Below, one piece after another: positions 32,039 to 40,595 of a stretch of 64,000 nt of DNA. The translations under genes and the position numbers were made by a program. Origin of the DNA: Olsenella uli (lineage in GTDB: Bacteria > Actinomycetota > Coriobacteriia > Coriobacteriales > Atopobiaceae); assembly GCF_016900775.1 (NCBI RefSeq), contig NZ_JACJKN010000001.1, forward strand, positions 277,542 through 341,541, read 5' to 3'. Each line of letters opens with the position of its first letter. Within the stretch, counting starts at the first letter, position 1. The notes under the pieces were generated by a model. That model did no database searches. It was given only the letters and a program-made list of their open reading frames with translations, and was not told where the DNA came from.

Positions 32039-34576
32039 ATGATGGCAAGAGGGACCACGTTTCTGGAGGCCCACGGCGTGCCGGAGCTGCTGGCGCCCGC
32101 CGGCGGCCCGGAGCCCTTCAACGCCGCGCTCGCCGCGAGGGCGGACGCGATCTACTGCGGGCTGGGCAACGACTTCAACGCCCGCCGCGGCGCCCACAAC
32201 TTCGACGACGAGTCGTTCGCCGCGGCGTGCCGTCGGGCCCACCTCGCCGGGACGCGCGTCTACGTGACCGTGAACGTGGCCGTCTCCACCGAGGAGATGC
32301 CGCGCGTGCTGGGGCTCGTGCGCCGCGCGTGGGAGCTCGGCGCGGACGCCTTCATCATCCAGGACTGGGGCCTCATGGCGGAGGTCCGCCGCCGGTGGCC
32401 GGAGGTGGAGGTGCACGTCTCCACGCAGGCCAACGTGCACGACGCCCGCGGCGTGGCGTGGTGCCGTGACGTCTGGGGCGCGGAGCGCGTGACGCTCTCG
32501 CGCGAGCTCTCGCTGCCGGAGATTTCCCGCATCGCGAAGGAGGGCGTGGAGCTGGAGTGCTTCGGCCACGGGGCGCTCTGCTTCTGCTACTCGGGCGTGT
32601 GCCTCATGAGCTCGCTCAACGGTGGGCGCTCCGCCAACCGGGGGCTCTGCGCCCAGCCCTGCCGCCTGCCGTATGACCTGCTCGACGAGGACGGCAACGT
32701 GATGGAGATCCCGGGCGTGGCCACGCAGGGCCTTCCCGAGAAGAGCCGCGGGGTGGGCGGCACGCGCCTGCTCTGCCCCAAGGACTACTGCACCGTGGAC
32801 CACCTCGCCGAGATGCGCGACGCCGGCGTGGGGTCGGTCAAGGTCGAGGGGCGCATGAAGGCGCCCGACTACGTGCTCTCCGTCGTGGGCGCCTACCGCG
32901 ACGCGCTTGACGCGCTGGCCGCGGGGGAGGACCCCGAGGCGCGCGCGGCCGCGCGGCACCGCCGGCTCAAGCGCGCCTTCAACCGCGACTTCACGGACGG
33001 CTACCTCCGGGGCAGCTCCGACAACGACATGATGAGCTACGAGCGCTCCAACAACCGCGGCGAGGTCGTGGGCGAGGTCGTGGGCTCGCGCCAGCTCGAG
33101 GACGCGGTGGTGCGCCGCGGGGGCGGCAACGGCGGGCGCGAGCGGATGCGCCGCCTCACGCGCGCGGACGTGGAGGTGCGCCTCACGGCCCCGGTGGGCG
33201 AGGGGGACCTCCTGGAGCTCCGCCCGGTGGACGACCCCGCGCAGTTCCTCACCGCCCCCGCTCCCGCGGACGCCGCGGCGGGGGAGACCGTCACCTGCCG
33301 CGCGGCGCGCCCCATGCCCGCGGGCTCCGTCGTGCGCCTCATCCGCTCGCAGCGCGCGCTCGACGAGGCGGCCCGCGTAGCGGACAAGGACGTGGTGCGC
33401 CGCCGCCCGGTGCGCGTCCGCGTGACGGCGTGCCTCGGCGAGCCCTTCTCGGTGGAGCTCTCGTGCGCGGACGGCGCCGCCTCGGCGCGCGCGGAGGGCT
33501 TCGTCGTGGAGGCGGCCCGGACGCGCGAGGTCACCGGCGAGGAGCTGGTGGAGCATGTCGGCCGCATGGGCCAGAGCCCGTTTGAGCCCGTGGAGTGGGA
33601 CGTGACGCTCGATTCCGGCTGCGGCATGTCCTTCTCGGCCGTCCACAAGGTCCGCGCCGAGGCGTGCCGTCGCCTGGAGGAGGCCCTCCTCGCCCCGTAC
33701 GCGGGCAGGGGGGCGTGCGAGGGGGACAGTCACTCCTGCACGCGCCGGAACGGGCGCGCGGAAGTGGCTGCCCCCCTCGCACGCCCGTGCGTCTGCGCGC
33801 TCGTGACCACGCCGGCATGCGCTGCGGCGGCGCTCGCCGCCGGCGCCACGCGCGTCTACGCGGGCGCGGACGACCTCGCCGAGGGCGCGTGGCCCGAGGG
33901 CGTCATCCCCTGGCTCGATGAGGTCTGCCGCGAGGGCGACCACGCGCGCCTCGACGGCTGGGTGCGCGCCGGCGAGCCCGTCGCCGTGGGCAACGTCTCC
34001 GAGCTCGCGCTCGCCGCGGAGCGCGGCGCGCTTGCCGAGGTCCGCTCCTGCATCCCGGTGCACAACGAGTCCTGCCTCGCGGCCCTGGAGGACGCGGGCG
34101 CGGCGGGCGTCTGGCTCTCCCCGGAGCTCACGCTCGACGAGGTCTGCGCGCTCGCCCGGGCGGCGCGGGTCCCCGCGGGGCTCTCCGTCCTCGGCCGCGA
34201 GCGCGTGATGACGAGCGAGCACTGCGTGCTGCAAGCGCTCGGCCGGTGCGCCCACGACTGCCGCCGCTGCGCGCTGCGCCGCCGCCGGCTCTCCCTGCGC
34301 GACATCGACGGCCGCGAGCTCCCCGTCCGCACGGACGTGAACGGCCGCTCGCGCATCTGGTTCGGCCAGTCGCTCGACGCCACGCCGCAGGCGGACGTCC
34401 TTCTCGCCGCCGGCGTGTCGCGTCTTCTGGTGGACGCCCAGCTCATGGACGAGGAGGAGGTCGCGTCCGCCGTGCGCCGCGTCGTGCGCGCGGTGGAGGC
34501 GGCCCAGGACGGCCGCAGGCCCGACCGACGCCTGCCCGGCGCCACTTCCGGGCATCTTTTTGCCGGCATTGGGTAA
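32039..34576 (+). CDS. U32 family peptidase-like protein
   Basis: 845 residues. N-terminal U32 domain: PELLAPAGGPEPFNAAL, IQDWGLM, VHVSTQANVHD, ELECFGHGALCFCYSGVCLMS and RGLCAQPCRLPY, the cysteine cluster shared by U32 enzymes such as RlhA, TrhP and UbiU (probably Fe-S binding). A long middle domain (about 340-560) fits DUF3656, and a second U32-like region follows to about 820. U32 proteins modify RNA or act as collagenase-like proteases; the target here is unknown. A 76-base palindrome lies in frame at 33711-33786. Start at ATG 32039; ATG 32042 is also possible. Confidence 0.85.
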   Translation: MMARGTTFLEAHGVPELLAPAGGPEPFNAALAARADAIYCGLGNDFNARRGAHNFDDESFAAACRRAHLAGTRVYVTVNVAVSTEEMPRVLGLVRRAWELGADAFIIQDWGLMAEVRRRWPEVEVHVSTQANVHDARGVAWCRDVWGAERVTLSRELSLPEISRIAKEGVELECFGHGALCFCYSGVCLMSSLNGGRSANRGLCAQPCRLPYDLLDEDGNVMEIPGVATQGLPEKSRGVGGTRLLCPKDYCTVDHLAEMRDAGVGSVKVEGRMKAPDYVLSVVGAYRDALDALAAGEDPEARAAARHRRLKRAFNRDFTDGYLRGSSDNDMMSYERSNNRGEVVGEVVGSRQLEDAVVRRGGGNGGRERMRRLTRADVEVRLTAPVGEGDLLELRPVDDPAQFLTAPAPADAAAGETVTCRAARPMPAGSVVRLIRSQRALDEAARVADKDVVRRRPVRVRVTACLGEPFSVELSCADGAASARAEGFVVEAARTREVTGEELVEHVGRMGQSPFEPVEWDVTLDSGCGMSFSAVHKVRAEACRRLEEALLAPYAGRGACEGDSHSCTRRNGRAEVAAPLARPCVCALVTTPACAAAALAAGATRVYAGADDLAEGAWPEGVIPWLDEVCREGDHARLDGWVRAGEPVAVGNVSELALAAERGALAEVRSCIPVHNESCLAALEDAGAAGVWLSPELTLDEVCALARAARVPAGLSVLGRERVMTSEHCVLQALGRCAHDCRRCALRRRRLSLRDIDGRELPVRTDVNGRSRIWFGQSLDATPQADVLLAAGVSRLLVDAQLMDEEEVASAVRRVVRAVEAAQDGRRPDRRLPGATSGHLFAGIG
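33711..33786. repeat. Palindrome inserted in frame in the U32 gene
   Basis: Arms 33711-33734 and 33763-33786 are complementary at 22 of 24 positions (GGGCGTGCGAGGGGG...). The 28-base centre has its own CGCGCC/GGCGCG stem. It codes for residues from about GAC to ARP of the U32 protein, a Cys/Arg-rich stretch between two domains. Confidence 0.8.
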
Positions 34577-34644
34577 CATGGTTCACGGACACAGGCTGCC
34601 TCCCGACGCCCCGCGCCGGCCGAGGCATGAGGAAAGGACATCCC

Positions 34645-34881
34645 ATGGCCGTTGACCGAGCCCTTCTCGACGCCACCCTCGACGTCATCCGCCAGAGCCT
34701 CCAGGCGGACGGCGGCGACGTCGCCCTCATCGACTGCACCGACGACGGCGTGGTCACCCTGGAGATGCAGGGCGCCTGCGCCGGCTGCCCGCTCTCCTCG
34801 CTCGACATGTCCGAGGGCATCGAGCGCATCCTCATGGAGCACGTCCCCGGCGTGACGCGCGTCCAGCCCGCCGCGTTCTAG
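34645..34881 (+). CDS. NifU-like C-terminal domain Fe-S scaffold protein
   Basis: 78 residues, a single Nfu domain: ALLDATLDVIRQSLQADGGDVALID then CAGCPLSSLDM, whose CxxC pair binds an iron-sulphur cluster as a dimer. It delivers Fe-S clusters to client proteins, perhaps including the U32 and aldo/keto reductase-like proteins here (inference). GAGGAAAGGA precedes ATG 34645. Followed 51 bases later by lgt. Confidence 0.92.
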   Translation: MAVDRALLDATLDVIRQSLQADGGDVALIDCTDDGVVTLEMQGACAGCPLSSLDMSEGIERILMEHVPGVTRVQPAAF

Positions 34882-34932
34882 CGCGGCAGGGGGCGACGGC
34901 AGGAGCGGCGAGAAGAACGGGCGGAGAAGAAC

Positions 34933-35754
34933 GTGTTCCTGAACGACCTCTATCACATGCTCGACCCGGTGGCCTTCACACTGGGGCCGCTCACCGTGCG
35001 CTGGTACGGCATCGCGTACCTGCTCGGCTTCATCTGCGCCGGGATCGTGATGTACCGGACGGCGCGGCGCTGGGGCCTGGGCCTGTCGGCCGACGACGTC
35101 TTCTCCATCGTGATCGGCGTGGTCTTTGGCATCATCATCGGCGCGCGCCTCTTCTACGTGGTCTTCTACATCTGGGGCGCGGGGCTCACGCTCTCGAGCC
35201 CGCTGGAGATCTTCGCCACCTGGGAGGGCGGCATGAGCTTTCACGGCGGGCTCGTGGGCGCCGTCGTGGGCGGCGCGCTCGTGTGCCGCCACTACGGCAT
35301 CTCCGTGCCGACGGTCTGCGACCTCGGCGTCATCGGCGCGCCGCTCGGCCTCTTCTTCGGCCGCTGCGCCAACTTCGTGAACGGCGAGCTCTGGGGCAAG
35401 GAGACGGACCTGCCCTGGGGCGTCATGTTCGAGACGGGCGGCGCGGTCTACCGGCACCCCTCGCAGCTCTACGAGGCCATCCTCGAGGGTCTCGTGATCT
35501 TCCTCGTGCTGTACCTGCTGTCGCGCCGCGTGCCGCCGCGCCCGCAGGGCACCTTCATGGGGTGGTTCCTCACGCTCTATGGCATCTTCCGCTTCCTCGT
35601 GGAGTTCGTCCGCGTGCCCGACGCGCAGCTCGGCTACCTCTTCGGGCCCATCACGATGGGCCAGCTCCTGAGCCTTCCGCTCGTCCTTCTGGGCATCGTG
35701 GTCCTTGTTGCGGCCCATCGCCTCAACCGCCCGCAGGTGGGTTATCTGGCATAA
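34933..35754 (+). CDS. lgt: Prolipoprotein diacylglyceryl transferase
   Basis: 273 residues, seven membrane helices. The Lgt signature GRCANFVNGELWG at about 145-157, with upstream YGIAYLLGF and HGGLVGA, is intact. It attaches diacylglycerol to the lipobox Cys of lipoproteins such as the cyclophilin and the binding protein in this window. GTG start at 34933, with two tandem GAGAAGAAC copies (one exact at 34907, one near-copy ending at the GTG) just upstream that may act as the ribosome site. Ends in a long hairpin terminator. Confidence 0.95.
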   Translation: MFLNDLYHMLDPVAFTLGPLTVRWYGIAYLLGFICAGIVMYRTARRWGLGLSADDVFSIVIGVVFGIIIGARLFYVVFYIWGAGLTLSSPLEIFATWEGGMSFHGGLVGAVVGGALVCRHYGISVPTVCDLGVIGAPLGLFFGRCANFVNGELWGKETDLPWGVMFETGGAVYRHPSQLYEAILEGLVIFLVLYLLSRRVPPRPQGTFMGWFLTLYGIFRFLVEFVRVPDAQLGYLFGPITMGQLLSLPLVLLGIVVLVAAHRLNRPQVGYLA

Positions 35755-35763
35755 GCGACACGA

Positions 35764-35833
35764 CCCGACAAAGGCGACGGGGCCGTCTGTCATGAAATCA
35801 CTCATGACAGACGGCCCCGCCGCGTTTGTCGGG
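35764..35833. terminator. Long bidirectional hairpin between lgt and the CmpB-family gene
   Basis: Arms 35764-35795 and 35802-35833 are complementary with two mismatches (CCCGACAAAGGCG ... CTGTCATGA). The loop is six bases. It lies ten bases after the lgt stop and 12 before the stop of the convergent gene. The plus strand continues with CTTTCAG. Confidence 0.85.
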
Positions 35834-35845
35834 CTTTCAGGGGGG

Positions 35846-37051
35846 CTATGCCGCGCGGGCGCTGTTCTCCGGCGTGATCTCCATGCTCTGGAAGCGGTGC
35901 TGCATGTAGGCGTTGTCATAGTGCTCGGCGTAAAACTCCTCCACGGGAGAGCTCGGCGCGAGGCCGCTCTCGCGCTGGTACCAGCACTCGAGGGACTGCA
36001 GCGTCATGACGCCGTTCACCAGCATGAGGAAGGCGCAGAGCGTGGTGAAGGAGTAGCGCGCCTGCCAGGGGATGAGGTTGATGAGCTTGAGCAGCCACGG
36101 CAGGCAGAACTTGATCCACACAAAGCCGAGCGCGCCCCACATGCACATGAAGAGCGTGCTCGTGCGCCCGCCAAAGAGCAGGGCCACCGGGTCCGGGAAG
36201 AGCCCGAAGATCGTGGAGCCCGAGTAGTCCCAGGCCACGGCGCCAAAGCCCACCTGCATGAACCAGGAGACCGCCGCCTCGAAGAGCCCGCCGATCACGG
36301 CGGACACCAGGAAGATGACCACGGGGTTTGCCTTGTAGAAGCGGTTGAGCGCGATGGTCATGAGCACGGCGCCAAACCCGTAGATGGGGGAGAAGGGCCC
36401 GTAGAGCATGCCGGCGCGGTCCTGGTAGACGCCCGGGTCAACCACGACCATGTGGTACACGGTCTCGATGACGAGCCCGAGCACGCAGCAGACCACGAAG
36501 ACCCAGAACAGGTTGAAGAAGTCGAGCTCGATGAAGCCGCGGTCGCCCTTGGCGCGCCCGAGCGTGCCGTCCTTGGCGGCCTCCTCGGTCTCCATGTCGC
36601 GGAGCTTGCGCTGCAGGCGGCGCTCGGTGATGAGCGTGGGGTCGATGGTGGCCGAGATCCCCACGAGGACGAGCAGGCGCACGCCGTCGTAGATGAGGTT
36701 GTCGCCAAAGCCGTTGAGCATGATCTCGAGCACGAGGTTGACAACGCCCACGCCGATGAGGCCGTAGGCGAGCTGCGCCACGTGCCGGCGGCGGTCCATG
36801 AGCACGAGCACGCCAAACAGCACGTATCCCGCGGCCCCAACGGCGAGCATCACGACCTGCGCGATCGTAAGCGTCATCGTGAGCGTGACGTCGTGGCTCT
36901 CGCGGAAGAGCTGGACGCCGTACTGGGCGAGCGGCACGGCGATGAGCGCCACCAGGGCAAGTACCGCGGCGGCGGTCAGCAGGCAGTAGATGGCGTAGAC
37001 CTTGAGCAGCAGGGGAATCTTGCGCTTCTCCACGGGGGTGGCGTCAGACAT
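35846..37051 (-). CDS. Putative ABC transporter permease of the CmpB family (PF06541-like)
   Basis: 401 residues with about nine to ten hydrophobic segments. The C-terminal half carries FVVCCVLGLVIETVYHMVVV and MLYGPFSPIYGFGAVL, typical of the ABC_trans_CmpB family found in Gram-positive bacteria; its transport role is unproven. The N-terminal half is a separate set of helices with a charged cytoplasmic loop (TERRLQRKLRDMETEEAAKDG). ATG at 37051 has AAGGGA close upstream. Downstream of ppgK on the same strand but separated by the motif hairpin. Confidence 0.8.
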   Translation of the reverse strand: MSDATPVEKRKIPLLLKVYAIYCLLTAAAVLALVALIAVPLAQYGVQLFRESHDVTLTMTLTIAQVVMLAVGAAGYVLFGVLVLMDRRRHVAQLAYGLIGVGVVNLVLEIMLNGFGDNLIYDGVRLLVLVGISATIDPTLITERRLQRKLRDMETEEAAKDGTLGRAKGDRGFIELDFFNLFWVFVVCCVLGLVIETVYHMVVVDPGVYQDRAGMLYGPFSPIYGFGAVLMTIALNRFYKANPVVIFLVSAVIGGLFEAAVSWFMQVGFGAVAWDYSGSTIFGLFPDPVALLFGGRTSTLFMCMWGALGFVWIKFCLPWLLKLINLIPWQARYSFTTLCAFLMLVNGVMTLQSLECWYQRESGLAPSSPVEEFYAEHYDNAYMQHRFQSMEITPENSARAA

Positions 37052-37130
37052 GGGGGTCCCTTCCTGGGGCCGGGGCAGTGCCCCGGGGTCGAATGGTGCC
37101 CACAGTCTACACGCGGCCGCTCAAAAGTAA

Positions 37131-37171
37131 CAGGGCGAGAAGAACGTCAGGCGGACGTTCTTCTCGCCCTG
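37131..37171 (-). terminator. Terminator formed by an inverted pair of the dispersed motif
   Basis: Perfect 18-base arms CAGGGCGAGAAGAACGTC / GACGTTCTTCTCGCCCTG around a 5-base loop. On the minus strand it follows the ppgK stop by 20 bases and is followed by TTACTTTTG. Each arm contains one copy of GGCGAGAAGAAC. Confidence 0.85.
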
Positions 37172-37191
37172 CGTCATTGTGTGTCCTCCTG

Positions 37192-37944
37192 TCAGCGCGC
37201 GCTGGCGGCGTAGGACGCCGCGCCGACGATGCCCGCGTCGTTGAGGAGCGCCGCCGGGTAGACGGGGGTCTCCACGTCCAGGTACGGGAAGTACTTCTCG
37301 TGCTTCTTGCTCACGCCGCCGCCGATGACGAAGGCCTCGGGGCTGAGGTAGAACTCGAGGAGGCGCAGGTACTTGGTGAGGCGCTTGCCCCACTTCTTCC
37401 AGCTGAGGTCCTCGCGCTGGCGGGCGGAGTCGGCCGCGAGGCTCTCGGCCTCCTCGCCGTGCTTGCCCATGATGAGGTGGCCGAGCTCGGAGTTGGGGAT
37501 GAGCCGGCCGCCCATCACGAGCGCCGTGCCGATGCCCGTGCCGAGCGTGATGGCAACGATGAGGCCCCTGCTGCCCCGCGCGGCGCCAAAGCGGGCCTCG
37601 GCAAGCCCGGCGGCGTCCGCGTCGTTGACCACGTGGACCGGCCGGCGGCACGCCTCGGAGAGCTTGGCCGTGATGTCGACGCCGATCCAGGACTTGTCCA
37701 GGTTGGCCATGTAGCCGATGGGCCTGCCGGGGTGGACCGGCGCGGGGAAGGCCACGCCCACGGGCACGGACGGGTCCACGTGGAAGCTGTCGAGCAGCTC
37801 GCAGCAGATGCGCGCGACGGCGTCGGGCGTGGAGGCCTCGGGCGTGGGGATGCGCAGCCGCTCCGCCGCGAAGCAGCCCCTCTCGAGGTCGACGGGGGCG
37901 CCCTTGATGCCCGACCCGCCGATGTCAATGCCAAAAGCGTCCAT
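37192..37944 (-). CDS. ppgK: Polyphosphate glucokinase
   Basis: 250 residues. ROK-type kinase: FGIDIGGSGIKGAPVDL at the N-terminus (phosphate 1 loop), VVNDADAAGLAE (catalytic Asp), LGTGIGTALV and PNSELGHL. The C-terminal SWKKWGKRLTKYLRLLEFYLSPEAFVIGGGVSKK is characteristic of actinobacterial PpgK, which uses polyphosphate or ATP to make glucose-6-phosphate. Single gene ending in the motif-pair terminator. Confidence 0.93.
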   Translation of the reverse strand: MDAFGIDIGGSGIKGAPVDLERGCFAAERLRIPTPEASTPDAVARICCELLDSFHVDPSVPVGVAFPAPVHPGRPIGYMANLDKSWIGVDITAKLSEACRRPVHVVNDADAAGLAEARFGAARGSRGLIVAITLGTGIGTALVMGGRLIPNSELGHLIMGKHGEEAESLAADSARQREDLSWKKWGKRLTKYLRLLEFYLSPEAFVIGGGVSKKHEKYFPYLDVETPVYPAALLNDAGIVGAASYAASAR

Positions 37945-38044
37945 GATGTCCCCCTTTGCTGAGTTGCCAATATGAAAATGTTAGGCGTCCGTAAGGGGGA
38001 GGCGCGTCATGCGCCGGCTCTGCGGCCGTATTTGCTCGGGGAGT

Positions 38045-38087
38045 GTGACGGGGGGCGGAGAGGTTGTCGCCGCTCCGTCCCCGTCAC
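38045..38087 (-). terminator. Hairpin after the PNPOx-like gene
   Basis: GTGACGGGG-CGGAG / CTCCG-CCCCGTCAC, with one bulge, five bases after the minus-strand stop at 38092. No T-run. Confidence 0.5.
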
Positions 38088-38091
38088 GGGG

Positions 38092-38490
38092 CTACCAGCG
38101 GATGGTGTAGGGGTCCTTGGTGAACGAGCAGAACGTGGCGGTGACGTTTTCCAGCGCAAAGACCTCGCAGTTGCCGTCGTCGGCAGCGTACATGGGCCGC
38201 AGCTCTGGGTACTCGGCGAGCACTGCCTCGCGCGCCTCTAGGCGGTCGTCGAGCACTGCGTCGGCTTCGATGCGCAGCCACGAGCCGTCCTCGCCCATAG
38301 CGCAAATCGCCACGCGCGGGTGGGCGAGCATCTGCTCAAAGACCGGCTTCACGCGCCCGGTCTGGACGTAGAGCCTGCCCTCGAACTTGGCGATGGTGCC
38401 AAAGGGGCGCACCTGCGGGTTGCCCGCCTCGTCGACGGTTGCCAGGAAGTAGGTGGGGTTCTCCTTGAGATAGGCCAGGACCTCGTCCAT
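38092..38490 (-). CDS. Pyridoxamine 5'-phosphate oxidase-like FMN-binding protein
   Basis: 132 residues. Split-barrel fold: PTYFLATVDEAGNPQVRPFGTIAKFEGRLYVQT is the start typical of NimC/NimA-type and general PNPOx-like proteins that bind FMN or F420. Its role may be a small reductase of nitro- or flavin-type substrates. ATG at 38490 has AAAGGAG at a spacing of seven on the minus strand; the upstream in-frame ATG (38505) lies before that site. Confidence 0.85.
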   Translation of the reverse strand: MDEVLAYLKENPTYFLATVDEAGNPQVRPFGTIAKFEGRLYVQTGRVKPVFEQMLAHPRVAICAMGEDGSWLRIEADAVLDDRLEAREAVLAEYPELRPMYAADDGNCEVFALENVTATFCSFTKDPYTIRW

Positions 38491-38525
38491 GGGCGCTCCT
38501 TTCACGTGCGGTCGTTGGCGCTACT

Positions 38526-39020
38526 TTACTCCGCCTCGGGGACGGCAAGGCGCCGCTTGTAGTAGATCTTCACGCCGAGCAGGACGAGCGCGAGAAAAAC
38601 CAGCGTGGCCGCCACGGCGAGCATGGACTCAAAGCTCACGAGCGCCCCGACGAGGACGGCGACCACGGCGAGGGCAGGCATCAGCTGAACGTAGGTGCGC
38701 GCGGTCTCGCGCTCCGTGTGGGCGCGCAGCTCGTCGTGCTCTCGTGCCTGGAAGCGGCGCAGCTCGGCGTCGTCTGAGAGGGCGCGCTGAAGGCTGTGGG
38801 CCTGGCGCGCGGTGATGCCCCCGGCGACGATGAAGATGCCCATTATGAATCCCGAGAGAAAGCCCGAGGCGCGCAGGTCCGCGTGCAGGGCGGGGAGCTT
38901 GTCGGACATGGCGAGCGCAAGCAGGGCCGCCCATGCGACAAGGATGACGGCGAGCGAGATTCTCTCGCGGCGCAGGCGGCGGCGGACGGTGGCGCGCAGC
39001 GCTTCGACGCTTTTCTTCAT
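38526..39020 (-). CDS. Hypothetical four-helix membrane protein
   Basis: 164 residues, with basic N-terminus and hydrophobic segments at about 25-42, 60-80, 115-132 and 135-150. No family recognised, though such proteins commonly pair with a small XRE regulator encoded just upstream. ATG 39020 is used; a GTG at 39029 that overlaps the regulator's stop is an alternative. Co-transcribed with the XRE gene (5-base gap or overlap). Confidence 0.65.
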   Translation of the reverse strand: MKKSVEALRATVRRRLRRERISLAVILVAWAALLALAMSDKLPALHADLRASGFLSGFIMGIFIVAGGITARQAHSLQRALSDDAELRRFQAREHDELRAHTERETARTYVQLMPALAVVAVLVGALVSFESMLAVAATLVFLALVLLGVKIYYKRRLAVPEAE

Positions 39021-39025
39021 GGTGG

Positions 39026-39235
39026 TCACAGCTCCTCGTCTATCTCGGAAAAGTCAAAGACGTCCTCGATCGTGAGGCCGAAGAACCGGGCGATCTTGTG
39101 GGCCAGCGGCAAGGAGGCAGTGTACTTGCCCACCTCGATCGAGGTGATGGTCTGTCGCGTGGTGCCCACGGCGTCGGCCAGCTCGGCCTGGCTCATCCTG
39201 CGCTCGCGGCGCAGCTCGCGGATGCGCGTTCGCAC
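39026..39235 (-). CDS. Small XRE-family HTH regulator (YozG/YgzD-like)
   Basis: 69 residues, almost only a helix-turn-helix: RRMSQAELADAVGTTRQTITSIEVGKYTASLPLAHKIARFF, then GLTIEDVFDF. Such short regulators usually control the membrane protein gene downstream with which they form an operon, as here. Its promoter region is the AT-rich 39270-39350 spacer, shared divergently with the aldo/keto reductase-like gene. Confidence 0.9.
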   Translation of the reverse strand: MRTRIRELRRERRMSQAELADAVGTTRQTITSIEVGKYTASLPLAHKIARFFGLTIEDVFDFSEIDEEL

Positions 39236-39395
39236 GGCATCACTCCTCTCGTATGGCGCCGGGGCCGATGGTGATGATAAGCGAGCTTTGCATTTTTAGC
39301 ATAGTACGCTTTGCACAAAAAGACAAGTAAGCTTTGCAAGCAGAAGGTAAGCAACGTGGCGGACGGCGGGCTCGCAGCTCCTCTTGCCAGCGCGC

Positions 39396-39401
39396 TACGA
39401 T
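39396..39401 (+). promoter_or_regulatory. -10 element (TACGAT) before the aldo/keto reductase-like gene
   Basis: GCTACGAT box, TACGAT 34 bases before ATG 39435. Pattern as at other genes; weak -35. Confidence 0.35.
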
Positions 39402-39434
39402 AGGGACATGTATGACGCGCGAGAGGGGAGACGC

Positions 39435-40595
39435 ATGCGCTACAGGGAGCTTGGCCGCACCGGCCTCATCGTGAGCGAGATCGGCTTTGGCGGGGAGTGG
39501 ATGGACGGCACGCCGGAGGAGGTGCGCGCCGTGGTGGATGCCGCGGAGGCGGCAGGCGTGAACATCCTGGACTGCTGGATGCCGGACCCCACGCGCCGCT
39601 CCAACCTCGGCGACGCCCTGGCGGCGCGGGGCACCCGCGGGCGCTGGGTCATCCAGGGCCATCTGGGCTCAACCTGGCAGGGCGGCCAGTATGTGCGCAC
39701 GCGTGACCTCGCGCAGGTGCGCCCGGCCTTCGAGGACCTGCTCGCGCGCTTCCACACGGACTACGTGGACCTCGGCATGATTCACTATGTGGACAAGCCC
39801 GCCGAGTTTGACCGGCTCATGGACTCCGCCGGCAGCCCCTTCATGGACTACGTGCGCGAGCTGCGCGCCGCCGGCGCGATCCGACACGTCGGCCTCTCCA
39901 CGCACAACCCCGAGGTCGCGCTTCGTGCGGTACGGAGCCCGGAGATCGAGGTGATCCTCTTCTCCGTGAACCCGGCCTTTGACATGATGCCCGCCACGGA
40001 CGACCTCGACGCCTACTTCGACGAGCGCGGTGACGCCGCGGCCACGGACGGTATGCGCCCGGAGCGCGCCGAGCTCTACGCCCTCGCGGAGGAGACGGGC
40101 ACCGGCATCACCGTCATGAAGGGCTACATGGGCGGTCGCCTCTTCGACGCCGCGCAGTCGCCCTTCGGCGTGGCGCTCACGCCGGTCCAGTGCCTGCACT
40201 ACGCGCTCACGCGCCCGGCCGTGGCGAGCGTGATGGTGGGCTTCGGCGAGCCGGCGCACGTCGCCGAGGCCGTGGCGTACGAGACGGCGACGGATGCCGA
40301 GAGGGACTACGCGCGCGTGCTCGCCGGGGCGCCGCGTCACGCCTACCTGGGGAGCTGCACCTACTGCGGCCACTGCGCTCCGTGTCCCAAGGGCATCGAC
40401 ATCGCCGCCGTCAACAAGTTCTACGATCTGGCCACGAGCTATGACGAGCTGCCGGACTCCCTGCGCGAGCACTACCGCGCGCTCGGCGCGACGGCGGCGG
40501 GCTGCATCGCGTGCCGCGCCTGCGAGGGGCGCTGCCCCTTTGGCGTGCGGGTTGCCGAGCGCATGGCCGCGGCGGCGGAGCTCTTCGGCTGCTAG
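39435..40595 (+). CDS. Aldo/keto reductase-like protein with C-terminal 4Fe-4S domain
   Basis: 386 residues. N-terminal TIM barrel of the AKR type (MRYRELGRTGLIVSEIGFGG). A ferredoxin-like tail (about 305-385) has CTYCGHCAPCPKGI and CIACRACEGRCPFGV, enough cysteines for two clusters. The usual AKR catalytic Tyr and Lys are not where expected (ILDCWMPDPTRRSNLG and RWVIQGHLG), while His in MIHYVD is kept. The reaction is probably not the standard carbonyl reduction. ATG 39435 has GAGGGGAG upstream; ATG 39408 is a possible longer start. Confidence 0.82.
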   Translation: MRYRELGRTGLIVSEIGFGGEWMDGTPEEVRAVVDAAEAAGVNILDCWMPDPTRRSNLGDALAARGTRGRWVIQGHLGSTWQGGQYVRTRDLAQVRPAFEDLLARFHTDYVDLGMIHYVDKPAEFDRLMDSAGSPFMDYVRELRAAGAIRHVGLSTHNPEVALRAVRSPEIEVILFSVNPAFDMMPATDDLDAYFDERGDAAATDGMRPERAELYALAEETGTGITVMKGYMGGRLFDAAQSPFGVALTPVQCLHYALTRPAVASVMVGFGEPAHVAEAVAYETATDAERDYARVLAGAPRHAYLGSCTYCGHCAPCPKGIDIAAVNKFYDLATSYDELPDSLREHYRALGATAAGCIACRACEGRCPFGVRVAERMAAAAELFGC

